In this document: positions 44,724 through 54,023 of the stretch, in pieces | Position numbering within the stretch: position 1 is the first letter of the stretch | Layout: each line of letters begins with the position of its first letter | The notes under the pieces: model-generated | Told to the model about the DNA's origin: nothing | What the model saw: the letters and a program-made list of their open reading frames with translations, nothing else | The model's database searches: none | Made by a program: the position numbers and the translations under genes | Source of the DNA: JBQKLI01 sp012798975 | GTDB lineage: Bacteria; Bacillota; Clostridia; Tissierellales; Peptoniphilaceae | Direction of reading: 5' to 3' | Assembly (NCBI RefSeq): GCF_052116305.1 | Contig: NZ_JBQKLI010000001.1 | Span: 124,001-188,000 of the forward strand | DNA: 64,000 nucleotides

Positions 44724-44958
44724 GGCTTTCTCGAGGAAGTAAATTATCCGCTTCTGTTAACAATCTTTCAATTTCTATTTTTAAAATTTCAATTTCTTGA
44801 TCAATATTTTCTGGATCTATATTGTATTCTTTAAATTGCAAAAGAAGATCTTCTTTTTGCTTATTTAAAGACTCAAGTTTCGTTTCAGCTCTCGTTCTTT
44901 CTGTTTTTGCCTTATCTAATTCTTTTTTTAACTGGCTTAGTTTCATATCATAATCCAT
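44716..44958 (-). CDS. small coiled-coil protein of the Rad50-like cassette
   Basis: An 80-residue, highly charged protein with heptad-like leucines throughout (LKKELDKAKTERTRAETK, LESLNKQKEDLLLQF) and no catalytic motif. It overlaps the flanking ATPase-half genes by 11 and 8 bases. ATG at 44958 has a GAGGGA site 5 bases upstream. I infer it supplies part of the coiled-coil arm joining the two halves; no named family is recognised. Confidence 0.72.
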   Translation of the reverse strand: MDYDMKLSQLKKELDKAKTERTRAETKLESLNKQKEDLLLQFKEYNIDPENIDQEIEILKIEIERLLTEADNLLPRESHE

Positions 44959-46399
44959 AGTCGTCCCTCATTTCATTAACAATCGATTCTCTATGTTTGC
45001 TGTCGATCCGGCTTTTGCAGTACGGACATGCAGTTATATTTTTAAGTATATCTTCATAGCTTGCAATCATCTTATGGATGGAATTGTTTAGACCGTTAAT
45101 TTCTGTTAAGATATTTTCTTGATTTTTATTTAACACATGATACCAGTCTCGCAATTGAATATATGTTTTTAATTTTTCTGTCATATTGTTAGTATTCTCT
45201 GTTATAGATTCAATTGCTTTTAGATTTTCATAACGTTCTAGATAGATATTTCCATTTTTTATTCTCGATGAAAGTATTGTATTGTCTTTATAAAAACGAT
45301 CTAACTTTTGATATCTCGATAGTTTATCTTCTATTTGATTCTCGACATCATTTATTTTTTTGATGTTGATATTATTAACAAGTCTTTGAGATTTTTGAAT
45401 GTTTTTCGATAACGAAGTCCACTTCAGTGCAAATTGTTTCAGACGATAATAGTTTTTGATATACTGCTCTAAATCAAGAATTGATTTTTCAGTTTTCTCC
45501 AGATGATTTGTTTTTGTGATGGTATTTGTTAAAAATCTTTCTTCTTTTTCAAGGATTTCCTTATTTTTGGACATTCTGCTTAATAGTTTAAGATGATTGA
45601 TACTTGGAATTGCAGATTCTAATACATTTTCTAATTCTGATATATTCTTTAATCGAGATAATTCATTTTCAGTATTTTTTATTTCTTGAACTATAGAAAG
45701 ATATCTTTGATTTACGATAGATAGTTTATCTAAACGATTTTCAAGAAATTCTGCTTTATCTATAATTGTTTTAATTTTTATAAGATTTTCTTTTTCTTCT
45801 TTTAAATACTCATATTGAGAAAGTTCTTCTTTCTGCAGTTTAAGAAGACTTTCTTGAGCCTTAAGATTATTTTTTTCTTCGTAAATTTCTTTGCTGAGAT
45901 TGGAAGAAGCTTTATCTATAATATCAGTTCCAGCAAGTATACCAATAGCAGTAGATTTCACAGAAGGAGCCTCTGTAATAAGAAAAGGACTCTCAAGCTG
46001 ATCTGCTATACTTACTATTATATTCTGATTGTTGATGCTGAGTTTATGAATTTCAGCTGCTTCTTCAATATCTTGAGGCACATTATGGCCAAAACCTTCA
46101 TACCGCTCTTCTTTGTCATCTTTTTTCAGTATATAATAATTTTTTTTCTTGCTTCTTCCTCGTTCAATAATTGTATTATCGTTAAAATATAAAACAACCT
46201 TCGCATATTCTTCGCCCCTTTTTATAAAGGAAGAACCAGAAGGCTCATTAAATAATACCCACTTGATTGCTCGTATAATAGCTGTTTTACCGCTGTCTGA
46301 TGGCCCTACTATAACATTTACACCGTCGCTTAGATACAAGTCTGTATAACTATGGGATTGGAAATTAACAATTTCTATTCTACTTATTTTTTTCATCAT
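44948..46399 (-). CDS. Rad50/SbcC-like ATPase, N-terminal half (Walker A, coiled coil, CPYC)
   Basis: The 483-residue protein starts IEIVNFQSH with Walker A GPSDSGKT at 32-39, a Q-loop-like region (DQLESPFLITEAPSV) near 140-155, then about 280 residues of coiled coil, and ends with a CPYC zinc-hook-like motif at 458-461. It has no signature motif or Walker B. ATG at 46399 has GAGG 9 bases upstream; an upstream ATG at 46417 is weaker. It overlaps the Mre11-like gene by 20 bases, implying coupled translation. Confidence 0.82.
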   Translation of the reverse strand: MMKKISRIEIVNFQSHSYTDLYLSDGVNVIVGPSDSGKTAIIRAIKWVLFNEPSGSSFIKRGEEYAKVVLYFNDNTIIERGRSKKKNYYILKKDDKEERYEGFGHNVPQDIEEAAEIHKLSINNQNIIVSIADQLESPFLITEAPSVKSTAIGILAGTDIIDKASSNLSKEIYEEKNNLKAQESLLKLQKEELSQYEYLKEEKENLIKIKTIIDKAEFLENRLDKLSIVNQRYLSIVQEIKNTENELSRLKNISELENVLESAIPSINHLKLLSRMSKNKEILEKEERFLTNTITKTNHLEKTEKSILDLEQYIKNYYRLKQFALKWTSLSKNIQKSQRLVNNINIKKINDVENQIEDKLSRYQKLDRFYKDNTILSSRIKNGNIYLERYENLKAIESITENTNNMTEKLKTYIQLRDWYHVLNKNQENILTEINGLNNSIHKMIASYEDILKNITACPYCKSRIDSKHRESIVNEMRDDYGL

Positions 46400-47357
46400 T
46401 AAATTCAGCCTCGGCAAGTCGTTCTAATGCCATATCTAATATGGGCTTAGGGATATTTTCATTTTTAGAGATGTCCATAAGCATATCCTTTATATCATAA
46501 TTATCTATGTCTATATTTTGACGCATAAGTAATTTGAAATTTTCTAAATTAGATCGTTTTAGTTCTGAATCATCTCTTTTTATATTTAAAATTTCACTGC
46601 CCGGTTTAGCTGTTTTTAAAGGTAACAGTCTGCAGCTTACCTCTTCTTTATTTACTTCAATAATAGCTACTTGAGGTATTCTTTTTCTTTCGGGTTTAGA
46701 ACTGCTTATCCGCACTAAACTCCCCGGGTTTACAAATAGAGTATTATTGTATTTGATTTTCCCATATCCAGTGTGATAATGTCCAGATAAAACAATGTCG
46801 ATATTGTCGTCTTGAACTTCTTCAATTAGACTATAGGCTATCGATTCGATAAATGGTTTTTCTAAAAGCATGCTGTGTATGATCAATATATGTTTGTCTA
46901 TATCTTCCAGTCTTTTTGGATGATATAGATTTTTTTCTTCACTGTCGATATTATAAACATAAGGACTTCCGCTAATTTGAATCTTTAAATCTTTATCTTT
47001 CACAATAATAGGTTCATCTTTACGAATGATATGAAATACATCTAATTCAGAAAGCAATCCAAGCATCGATCTACCTAATGTATTTGGATTGTGACCATAA
47101 ATATCGTGATTACCGCTGATAATAAAAGTAGGCTTTTCAAATTTTTGAAAAAGCGTGCCAAATTCTCCGACAGTCCGAATCGCAACGTCAGGCCGGTCGA
47201 ACAAATCTCCTCCATGAATATAAAAATCTACCTCTTCTTTGATACCGATATTATTAACCTCTTTGATTTTTTCTTTCAATGTATCCTCAAATCTGTCAAG
47301 TCTGGAAACAGGAGAATTTCCTCTAATATGGGTATCTGTAAAAAACAAAAATTTCAT
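46380..47357 (-). CDS. Mre11/SbcD-like metallophosphoesterase
   Basis: Predicted nuclease partner of the split ATPase. The 325-residue protein has all calcineurin-like metal motifs: Asp8 and His10 (TDTH), Asp51 (GGDLFD), Asn83-His84-Asp85 (GNHD), His161 (IIHS) and His193/His195 (SGHYH). The C-terminal third is helical, as expected for an ATPase-binding part. No ribosome binding site precedes the ATG: the terminator of recA occupies that region. It is first of four overlapping genes after recA. Confidence 0.82.
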   Translation of the reverse strand: MKFLFFTDTHIRGNSPVSRLDRFEDTLKEKIKEVNNIGIKEEVDFYIHGGDLFDRPDVAIRTVGEFGTLFQKFEKPTFIISGNHDIYGHNPNTLGRSMLGLLSELDVFHIIRKDEPIIVKDKDLKIQISGSPYVYNIDSEEKNLYHPKRLEDIDKHILIIHSMLLEKPFIESIAYSLIEEVQDDNIDIVLSGHYHTGYGKIKYNNTLFVNPGSLVRISSSKPERKRIPQVAIIEVNKEEVSCRLLPLKTAKPGSEILNIKRDDSELKRSNLENFKLLMRQNIDIDNYDIKDMLMDISKNENIPKPILDMALERLAEAEFNDEKNK

Positions 47358-47366
47358 TTTATAATG

Positions 47367-47394
47367 AAAAAATTGAGGATATTATTCCTCAATT
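47367..47394 (-). terminator. terminator overlapping the recA stop codon
   Basis: AATTGAGGA (47371-47379) pairs perfectly with TCCTCAATT (47386-47394) around a 6-base loop, followed on the minus strand by a T run. The recA stop lies inside the hairpin and the Mre11-like ATG is 10 bases after it. Confidence 0.85.
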
Positions 47395-48485
47395 ATTTCA
47401 GTTTCCTCTATAACAGTATCTACATCACTATCCCCTGATTTGATTTCAGTTTCTTCGACTACATCAAAAAAACCTTCTTCATATTTAAAATTATGATGAT
47501 CGTAAATACGTTTAAGAATTTCATTTTTTATAATTGGATTTTCATCGAGGAAATCTTTTGATTTTTCACGACCTTGTCCGATCTTATCATCTTTGTAGCT
47601 GTACCAAGCTCCAGATTTTTTAATAATATCTGCATCTACTGCTACATCTAAAATCGTACCTGTCTTAGAAATCCCTTCGCCATACATTATATCGAACTCT
47701 ACTTGTCTAAAAGGAGGAGCAACTTTGTTTTTAACAATCTTGATACGAGTTCTGTTTCCTTTAACCGTATCTCCCTCTTTGATCTGCTCTGCACGTCGGA
47801 TCTCCATTCGAACACTAGCATAGAATTTTAGCGCTCTTCCTCCTGTTGTTACCTCAGGATTTCCAAACATGACTCCTACTTTTTCTCTAAGCTGATTAAT
47901 AAATACTAATGTACAATTAGATTTTGCAATTACACCCGCTAGTTTACGAAGTGCTTGACTCATCAGCCTTGCTTGAAGTCCAATATGAGAATCCCCCATA
48001 TCTCCTTCGATTTCAGCTCTTGGTACGAGGGCTGCTACAGAGTCTACAACAATAATTTCTAAAGCACTGCTTCGGATTAACGATTCTGCTATTTCTAATG
48101 CCTGCTCGCCTGTGTCCGGCTGAGAGATAATTAAATTATCAATGTCTACACCTAGTTTCTCTGCGTACTGAGCATCTAGTGCATGTTCAGCATCGATAAA
48201 AGCAGCTAATCCATTTCTTTTCTGTGCTTCTGCAATAATATGAAGAGCAAGAGTCGTCTTTCCTGAAGATTCAGGGCCGTATATTTCGATGATACGGCCT
48301 TTTGGTATACCTCCGACTCCTAAAGCAATATCTAGATTCATTGCCCCTGTGGGTATTGCTTCTATGTTGATCTTGGGAGCATCTCCCATTCTCATGACAG
48401 AACCTTTTCCGAATTGTTTTTCTATTTTAGAAAAGGCATCATCTAAAGCCCTTTGTTTTTGTTCCATTTCTTTAGAATTTTTCAT
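47382..48485 (-). CDS. recA: recombinase RecA
   Basis: Forms filaments on single-stranded DNA, drives recombination and triggers LexA cleavage. The 367-residue protein has Walker A GPESSGKTT near 67, the L1/L2 loop regions (ALVPRAEIEGDMGD, FINQLREKVGVMFGNPEVTTGG) and an acidic Glu/Asp-rich tail. ATG at 48485 has AGGAAGGA 7 bases upstream. A consensus promoter and LexA box lie upstream. The cinA gene usually between pgsA and recA is absent. Confidence 0.99.
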   Translation of the reverse strand: MKNSKEMEQKQRALDDAFSKIEKQFGKGSVMRMGDAPKINIEAIPTGAMNLDIALGVGGIPKGRIIEIYGPESSGKTTLALHIIAEAQKRNGLAAFIDAEHALDAQYAEKLGVDIDNLIISQPDTGEQALEIAESLIRSSALEIIVVDSVAALVPRAEIEGDMGDSHIGLQARLMSQALRKLAGVIAKSNCTLVFINQLREKVGVMFGNPEVTTGGRALKFYASVRMEIRRAEQIKEGDTVKGNRTRIKIVKNKVAPPFRQVEFDIMYGEGISKTGTILDVAVDADIIKKSGAWYSYKDDKIGQGREKSKDFLDENPIIKNEILKRIYDHHNFKYEEGFFDVVEETEIKSGDSDVDTVIEETEIIEE

Positions 48486-48508
48486 ATAAACATCCTTCCT
48501 CATTCTTT

Positions 48509-48522
48509 AGAACTTATGTTCT
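48509..48522. promoter_or_regulatory. LexA box of recA
   Basis: AGAACTTATGTTCT (plus strand) keeps GAAC-N4-GTTC with only the outermost bases off consensus. It sits 7 bases downstream of the recA -10 element. Confidence 0.85.
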
Positions 48523-48529
48523 TGATTTG

Positions 48530-48558
48530 ATTGTATAATAAAGCTTTGATTCTGTCAA
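48530..48558 (-). promoter_or_regulatory. recA promoter
   Basis: On the minus strand TTGACA (plus 48553-48558), 17-base spacer, TACAAT (plus 48530-48535). The -35 begins one base after the pgsA stop. Confidence 0.88.
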
Positions 48559-49101
48559 TCAGATATTGTTTAAGTCTAGAACATTTTTATTTTTAATAAT
48601 ATAATCTGCAGCAGAGATTATAGTTAGGATCAAAGAAATATAAATAAATATCGTATCTAAAGGAAATGTAAAACGAAGCAGCAGCGTTTCTTTAAACAAC
48701 AATAATATAATCGCAATAAATTGAGTTGTTGTTTTAAACTTGCCCCAGATGCTTGCAGCTATAGTAACATTATTTGAAGCAGCCAATACTCTAAATCCTG
48801 TAATAATAAATTCTCTAGCAACAATGACTACTACAATCCAAGCAGCTATTTTTTCTAACTGGATCAGCATAATAAGAGCTGTTGTTGAAAGAAGTTTATC
48901 TGCGAGAGGATCCATAAATTTTCCGAAATTTGTTACAAGATTGCGGCTTCTTGCAAGATATCCATCTATAAAATCCGTTAATGCAGCTCCGACAAATATA
49001 ATCCCTGGAATTACACTATCTAGGCCTGTTATTATAATCGCTATTACAAATACTGGAATCAGCAACATTCTGAATGTCGTTATTTTATTGGCTATATTCA
49101 T
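48559..49101 (-). CDS. pgsA: CDP-diacylglycerol-glycerol-3-phosphate 3-phosphatidyltransferase
   Basis: Makes phosphatidylglycerol phosphate from CDP-diacylglycerol (the CdsA product). The 180-residue membrane protein has the CDP-alcohol phosphotransferase motif as DFIDGYLARSRNLVTNFGKFMDPLADK at about 41-68, written here only as its limits and end residues DG...AR...G...D...D. AGGAGAA precedes the ATG. It overlaps ftsK by 17 bases. Confidence 0.95.
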   Translation of the reverse strand: MNIANKITTFRMLLIPVFVIAIIITGLDSVIPGIIFVGAALTDFIDGYLARSRNLVTNFGKFMDPLADKLLSTTALIMLIQLEKIAAWIVVVIVAREFIITGFRVLAASNNVTIAASIWGKFKTTTQFIAIILLLFKETLLLRFTFPLDTIFIYISLILTIISAADYIIKNKNVLDLNNI

Positions 49102-51328
49102 CTGTTTCTCCTTCTTCTATTTCATCATATAAATAATTTTTATCTTTCAGCACTTTTCTAGGTTTGCTTCCTTCATAACCGCTTACAACACCGTTTTCTT
49201 CCATTTCATCGATAAGCCGTCCGGCTCTAGCGTATCCTATTTTTAATTTCCTTTGAAGAAATGAGATTGACGCAGTCTGTTCTTGAACTACAAGGTTTAC
49301 AGCTTCGTCGTATAAATCATCATTGCTGGAAGCTTTAATAGATTCTTCTTGAACTTTTTTGATCTCCTCTAAAATGACTTCATCATAATTTGTTTCATTC
49401 TGATCCTTAATATAATTTACAATATTTTCAACTTCCCGATCCGATACAAAGGCGCCTTGTATTCTTTTAGGTTTACTTATTCCCGATGGGAAGAAAAGCA
49501 TATCTCCTTTTCCTAATAGTTTTTCAGCTCCTGATATATCTAATATTGTTCTGGAATCGATTTGAGAAGTGACCTGAAAAGAAATCCTAGAAGGAATATT
49601 TGCTTTTATTGTACCTGTGATTACGTCTACTGTAGGTCTTTGAGTAGCAATAATCAAATGAATTCCACAAGCTCTTGCCATTTGTGCCAATCGGCAAATA
49701 GCATCCTCTACTTCACCGGCTGCTACCATCATAAGGTCTGAAAGCTCATCGATAACGATGACGATGTAAGGCAAATGTTCTAAGGAATGATCCTCGTTTT
49801 TTCGGTTATAAGACTTTATATCCCGTACATGATTTTCTGAAAATATCTGATATCTTCTTTCCATTTCCCGAACAGCCCAGTTAAGTGCAGAACTGGCTTT
49901 TTTAGGATTCGTCACTACAGGTATAGCTAGGTGTGGAATTCCATTATAAATACTTAATTCAACAACTTTTGGATCAATAAGGATTAGTTTAACATCCTCT
50001 GGCGTGCTATGGTAGAGAAGACTTATAAGAAGGGTATTTATACATACCGATTTTCCGCTTCCAGTTGCACCTGCTATTAATAAATGAGGCATAGAATCGA
50101 TCGAAGATACAACGGCTTTTCCTGAGATATTTTTCCCTAGTACAAGAGGCAGTTTTGTTTCGAAATTTCTAAATTCATCTGATGTAATGATTTCTTTTAA
50201 TAAAACATTATCTTTCAGCTCATTAGCAACTTCTATACCTACTACAGATTTTCCTGGAATCGGCGCTTCGATTCTTATTTCCGATGAAGCAAGATTTAAA
50301 GATAAATCATTAGCCATATTTACGATTCGGCTTACTTTAACACCTGGAGCCGGCTGTACTTCATAACATGTAACTGTTGGACCTGTGTTAATCTGAACAA
50401 CTTTAACTTTAATTCCAAATTCTTCTAAGGTCTTTTCGATAGTATCAGCTTTTTGTAGTACTTCTTCCTTATTATCAATTTTCTTAACCGCTGGATTTTT
50501 AAGCAGTTCTAATGGCGGTATTTTATAATTTTGATTATTTTTTTCGATATTTAAATCAAAATCCTCTACTGTCATTTGTTCCCCAGAGTTTTTATAATCT
50601 ACAATAAGAGGCTGTTTTTTCGGGGTGTTGGAAGTTGTATCTTTCTTTGCTATTTCTCTCTTCTCTACTATTGGAATATTCTTTTTCTTTGGTATCTTGA
50701 TTTCTTCCTTATTATTAATATTTTTTCTCGAGGTTGAATCGTTTTTAATCTTCATTACAGCTGTTTTCGCTTTCTGATAAACAATCTTTACAATATCTCT
50801 TAATTCATAAAGAAATTCTCGAATCGTTAATCCAAAAATCTCCAGTCCGCAAAGGAAAAAGCATAATATGAATGCAATATAGATTCCAAGATCGCCTATC
50901 ATTTTGAAACTAGCGTAGCTTAAGGCTGCTGCTATAACTCCATATCTTGGCTCATTAGCGTTCAACTGCCATTGAGGATCAAAGCGATCCAAAAAAGCAG
51001 TGCCATACTTAAACCTGTTATCTAAAAAAATCAGCAATGCAAAAGACAGAACTATACAAGCAATGATTTTTTTTCTATATCGGCCTATTTTATCAGGAAA
51101 GATAAAACTTGCAAGAAGGGCGGAGATAAGCAGCGGCAATACATAGCTGCCCAATCCAAAGAGATAAAAATACATGTTTTTAAGCCCTTTCCCTACAAAA
51201 CCAATATTTTCATTAAAAATAAAAACATAGGATATCAAAAAAAAGAGTATCAAAAAAGCATATACTGATGTTTTATTAATATTCAGTTGTTTGTTTGCTT
51301 TCTTACTTGTCTTTCTTTTTTTTCTCAT
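49085..51328 (-). CDS. ftsK: DNA translocase FtsK/SpoIIIE
   Basis: Septum-located motor that pumps chromosome ends and, in many bacteria, activates Xer recombination. The 747-residue protein has four N-terminal membrane segments (within 1-170), a charged linker, the alpha-beta motor with Walker A GATGSGKSVC near 418 and LILIDPKVVELS, and a C-terminal gamma winged helix (TASISFLQRKLKIGYARAGRLIDEME region) that reads orienting sequences. TGGAGCG precedes the ATG. The matching Xer-type gene is at 39191-40162. Confidence 0.97.
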   Translation of the reverse strand: MRKKRKTSKKANKQLNINKTSVYAFLILFFLISYVFIFNENIGFVGKGLKNMYFYLFGLGSYVLPLLISALLASFIFPDKIGRYRKKIIACIVLSFALLIFLDNRFKYGTAFLDRFDPQWQLNANEPRYGVIAAALSYASFKMIGDLGIYIAFILCFFLCGLEIFGLTIREFLYELRDIVKIVYQKAKTAVMKIKNDSTSRKNINNKEEIKIPKKKNIPIVEKREIAKKDTTSNTPKKQPLIVDYKNSGEQMTVEDFDLNIEKNNQNYKIPPLELLKNPAVKKIDNKEEVLQKADTIEKTLEEFGIKVKVVQINTGPTVTCYEVQPAPGVKVSRIVNMANDLSLNLASSEIRIEAPIPGKSVVGIEVANELKDNVLLKEIITSDEFRNFETKLPLVLGKNISGKAVVSSIDSMPHLLIAGATGSGKSVCINTLLISLLYHSTPEDVKLILIDPKVVELSIYNGIPHLAIPVVTNPKKASSALNWAVREMERRYQIFSENHVRDIKSYNRKNEDHSLEHLPYIVIVIDELSDLMMVAAGEVEDAICRLAQMARACGIHLIIATQRPTVDVITGTIKANIPSRISFQVTSQIDSRTILDISGAEKLLGKGDMLFFPSGISKPKRIQGAFVSDREVENIVNYIKDQNETNYDEVILEEIKKVQEESIKASSNDDLYDEAVNLVVQEQTASISFLQRKLKIGYARAGRLIDEMEENGVVSGYEGSKPRKVLKDKNYLYDEIEEGETDEYSQ

Positions 51329-51356
51329 TTTATACGCTCCAAATATTTAGCGGACA

Positions 51357-51788
51357 TTAAAGTCCGGTATGTCCGAACCCTCCATCTCCTCTTTGGGTAT
51401 CTTTTAACTCTTCTGCTTCTTTAAACTCAATTCTCTCATATTTTGCTAAGATCATTTGCGCAACTCTTTCACCATGAGAAATTACAGCTTTTTCTTTTGA
51501 CAAGTTTATAATGGGAACCATAATTTCACCCCGATAGTCGCTGTCAATCGTTCCTACAGCATTTACAAGAGTAAGTCCTTTTTTAATCGATAAACCGCTG
51601 CGAGCTCTTATTTGAATTTCATATCCTTCTGGTATTTCCACAAAAATTCCAGTGGGTATCAAAAATCGGTCTAAAGAATCTAATATAATATCTTCCTGAA
51701 GATCAGCTCTAATATCAACTCCGGCCGATCCTTCAGTAGCATATTCTGGCAACGGGTTCGTACTCTTGTTAATTATATTTATAATCAT
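51357..51788 (-). CDS. dut: dUTP diphosphatase
   Basis: Hydrolyses dUTP to dUMP and so keeps uracil out of DNA. The 143-residue homotrimer-type protein shows the five family motifs: GSAGVDIRAD near 21, RARSGLSIKKG near 68-78, NAVGTIDSDYRGEI near 81-94, GERVAQMIL near 111, and the C-terminal RGDGGFGHTG arm. AAGGAGGAA precedes the ATG. It lies between pnp and ftsK on the same strand. Confidence 0.96.
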   Translation of the reverse strand: MIINIINKSTNPLPEYATEGSAGVDIRADLQEDIILDSLDRFLIPTGIFVEIPEGYEIQIRARSGLSIKKGLTLVNAVGTIDSDYRGEIMVPIINLSKEKAVISHGERVAQMILAKYERIEFKEAEELKDTQRGDGGFGHTGL

Positions 51789-51804
51789 AGTTCCTCCTTA
51801 TGAG

Positions 51805-51831
51805 AAAAGACATAGATATAGCATCTATGTC
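51805..51831 (-). terminator. terminator of pnp
   Basis: GACATAGAT (51809-51817) pairs with ATCTATGTC (51823-51831), 5-base loop, followed on the minus strand by TTTTC. The short T run suggests partial read-through into dut. Confidence 0.8.
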
Positions 51832-51842
51832 CTTTTTAGTCA

Positions 51843-53945
51843 TTATTCTTGTTCTTTTTCTTTTCTTTCCGGTCTCGGCAATAAAGCTTTTCTAGAAAGG
51901 TTGATTCTGCCTTGTTTATCGATTTCAGTAACTTTAACCATTACTTCATCTCCTACAGACAACACATCTTCCACTTTATTAATTCTTTCATCGGCGATAT
52001 TAGAAATGTGAATTAAGCCTTCTTTACCAGGAAGAAGCTCTGCAAAAGCTCCGAAATTCATAATCTTTGTAATCTTAGCAAGGTATGTTTCTCCAGCTTC
52101 TACTTCTTTAACAATATCTTCAATCATTTTAACAGCTTTTTCGCCATTTTCTCTATTTACAGAAGTTACATTTATGGTACCGTCATCTTGGGTTTCAATA
52201 ATAACTCCAGTTTCGTCAATAATTTTATTTATTACTTTCCCCCCTGGTCCGATAACTTCTCGTACTTTATCCGGATGAATTTTAATCGTAAGAATTCTAG
52301 GAGCATATTTTGAAATATCAGCTTCTGGTTCTGCAATAAGAGCTGTCATTTTATCTAAGATGAATAGTCTTCCTTTTCTAGCTTTTTCCAAAGCTTCTTT
52401 TAGAATTTCCTCGCTAATACCGCTGATTTTTATATCCATCTGTAGTGCAGTAATACCTTCTTTTGTTCCAGCTACTTTAAAGTCCATATCCCCTAAGTGA
52501 TCTTCTAATCCCTGAATATCAGAAAGGACAACCACGTTATCATCTTGTTTGATAAGACCCATTGCAATACCTGCTACAGGAGCTGAAATAGGCACACCTG
52601 CGTCCATTAAAGATAATGTCGATCCGCAGATAGATGCTTGAGAACTGGATCCGTTTGAACTAAGAACCTCTGATACTACACGCATTGTATAAGGGAAATC
52701 TTCCTCTTTTGGAAGGACAGGAATAATTGCTCTTTCTGCTAATGCACCATGGCCGATCTCTCTTCGTCCAGGGCTTCTTAGAGGTTTAGTATCTCCTACA
52801 CAAAATGGAGGGAAGTTATACTGATGCATATATCGTTTGTTTTCTTCTTCGATTAATCCGTCTAATCTCTGTACTTCTCCAGGTGCACCTAAAGTAGTAA
52901 TGGATAATACTTGAGTTTGTCCCCTTGTAAATAAACCTGATCCATGGGCTCTAGGAAGCAGACTTCGTTCACAAGTGATTTTTCGGATTTCATCTAAATC
53001 TCTATTATCTGGACGAACATGGTCCTCTACAATTAAGCGTCTGACCTCTTCTCTTTCGATATCATCAAGAATTGCTTTTATTTCTTTATCTTTATCTTCG
53101 AGCATTGAAAAATGCTCTAATGTTTCTGATTCTAGTTCCCCTAGCTCATCTTGTCTAGCCATCTTATCAGGATTTTTTATCATATTAATTAGGCGTTCTT
53201 CTGCAAATTCGCGAACACTTTTATTTAATTCTGGATCTACTGCTTTAATTTCATATTCTTTCTTTTCTTTACCGCAGTCTTTTTGAATATTACTGATAAA
53301 GCGGCATATATTTTTAATCTCATCATGGGCAGCTAGTATAGAATTTAATATCATTTCTTCAGATACGATATTGCATCCTGCTTCTACCATCATAATAGCT
53401 TCTTCTGTTCCTGCAACTGTTAATTCAAGATCTGATTTTTCTTTTTCTTCCTGGTTTGGAAATAATATGATTTCTCCATCGATAATACCTACACTCATAG
53501 CTGCTGTAGGGCCCATAAATGGAATATCAGAAATTGTCAGTGCAACGGATGATCCAATCATCGAAAGTATATCAGGAGTGTAATCCGGGTCGACAGATAG
53601 TGCCGTAGCGATTACTTGTACGTCATTATGATATCCTTCTGGAAATAATGGTCGCAACGGTCTGTCGATCAAACGTGAGGTTAGTATTCCTTTTTCTGTA
53701 GGACGTCCTTCTCTTTTGATAAATCCGCCAGGGATTTTACCGACAGAGTATAGTTTTTCTTGGAAATCACAACTTAAAGGAAAGAAATCCACACCTTCTC
53801 TTGGTTTGTCGGAAGCAGTAGCTGTTACGAGAACGATACTGTCCTCATATTGCACTAAGCAAGCACCGTCTGCCTGTTCTGCTACTTTCCCGATTGTAAT
53901 TTTTAACTCTTTGCCTTTAAATTGATATGAATATTCTTTTGTCAT
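51843..53945 (-). CDS. pnp: polyribonucleotide nucleotidyltransferase (PNPase)
   Basis: Phosphorolytic 3'-5' exoribonuclease in mRNA decay. The 700-residue protein has two RNase PH domains (RLIDRPLRPLFPEG near 92 and RAHGSGLFTRGQTQ near 327), a KH domain with VIGPGGKVINKI near 564 and an S1 domain (GETYLAKITKIMNFGAFAELLPG start near 622). GGAGG precedes the ATG. It follows rpsO as in most bacteria; together with RNase Y it makes up the decay machinery encoded here. Confidence 0.98.
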   Translation of the reverse strand: MTKEYSYQFKGKELKITIGKVAEQADGACLVQYEDSIVLVTATASDKPREGVDFFPLSCDFQEKLYSVGKIPGGFIKREGRPTEKGILTSRLIDRPLRPLFPEGYHNDVQVIATALSVDPDYTPDILSMIGSSVALTISDIPFMGPTAAMSVGIIDGEIILFPNQEEKEKSDLELTVAGTEEAIMMVEAGCNIVSEEMILNSILAAHDEIKNICRFISNIQKDCGKEKKEYEIKAVDPELNKSVREFAEERLINMIKNPDKMARQDELGELESETLEHFSMLEDKDKEIKAILDDIEREEVRRLIVEDHVRPDNRDLDEIRKITCERSLLPRAHGSGLFTRGQTQVLSITTLGAPGEVQRLDGLIEEENKRYMHQYNFPPFCVGDTKPLRSPGRREIGHGALAERAIIPVLPKEEDFPYTMRVVSEVLSSNGSSSQASICGSTLSLMDAGVPISAPVAGIAMGLIKQDDNVVVLSDIQGLEDHLGDMDFKVAGTKEGITALQMDIKISGISEEILKEALEKARKGRLFILDKMTALIAEPEADISKYAPRILTIKIHPDKVREVIGPGGKVINKIIDETGVIIETQDDGTINVTSVNRENGEKAVKMIEDIVKEVEAGETYLAKITKIMNFGAFAELLPGKEGLIHISNIADERINKVEDVLSVGDEVMVKVTEIDKQGRINLSRKALLPRPERKEKEQE

Positions 53946-53976
53946 TTTTCCTCCAATAAAAGATTTGCTTATAACT

Positions 53977-54010
53977 AAAGATAAGAGCGGTTAAGACCGC
54001 TCTTATCTTT
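53977..54010 (-). terminator. rpsO-pnp intercistronic hairpin
   Basis: A perfect 15-bp stem (53977-53991 with 53996-54010) with loop TAAG. The minus-strand exit is TTATCTTTAGTT, so it may act as a terminator with read-through or as a processing and mRNA-protecting hairpin between rpsO and pnp. Confidence 0.85.
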
Positions 54011-54023
54011 AGAACCTCATTCA

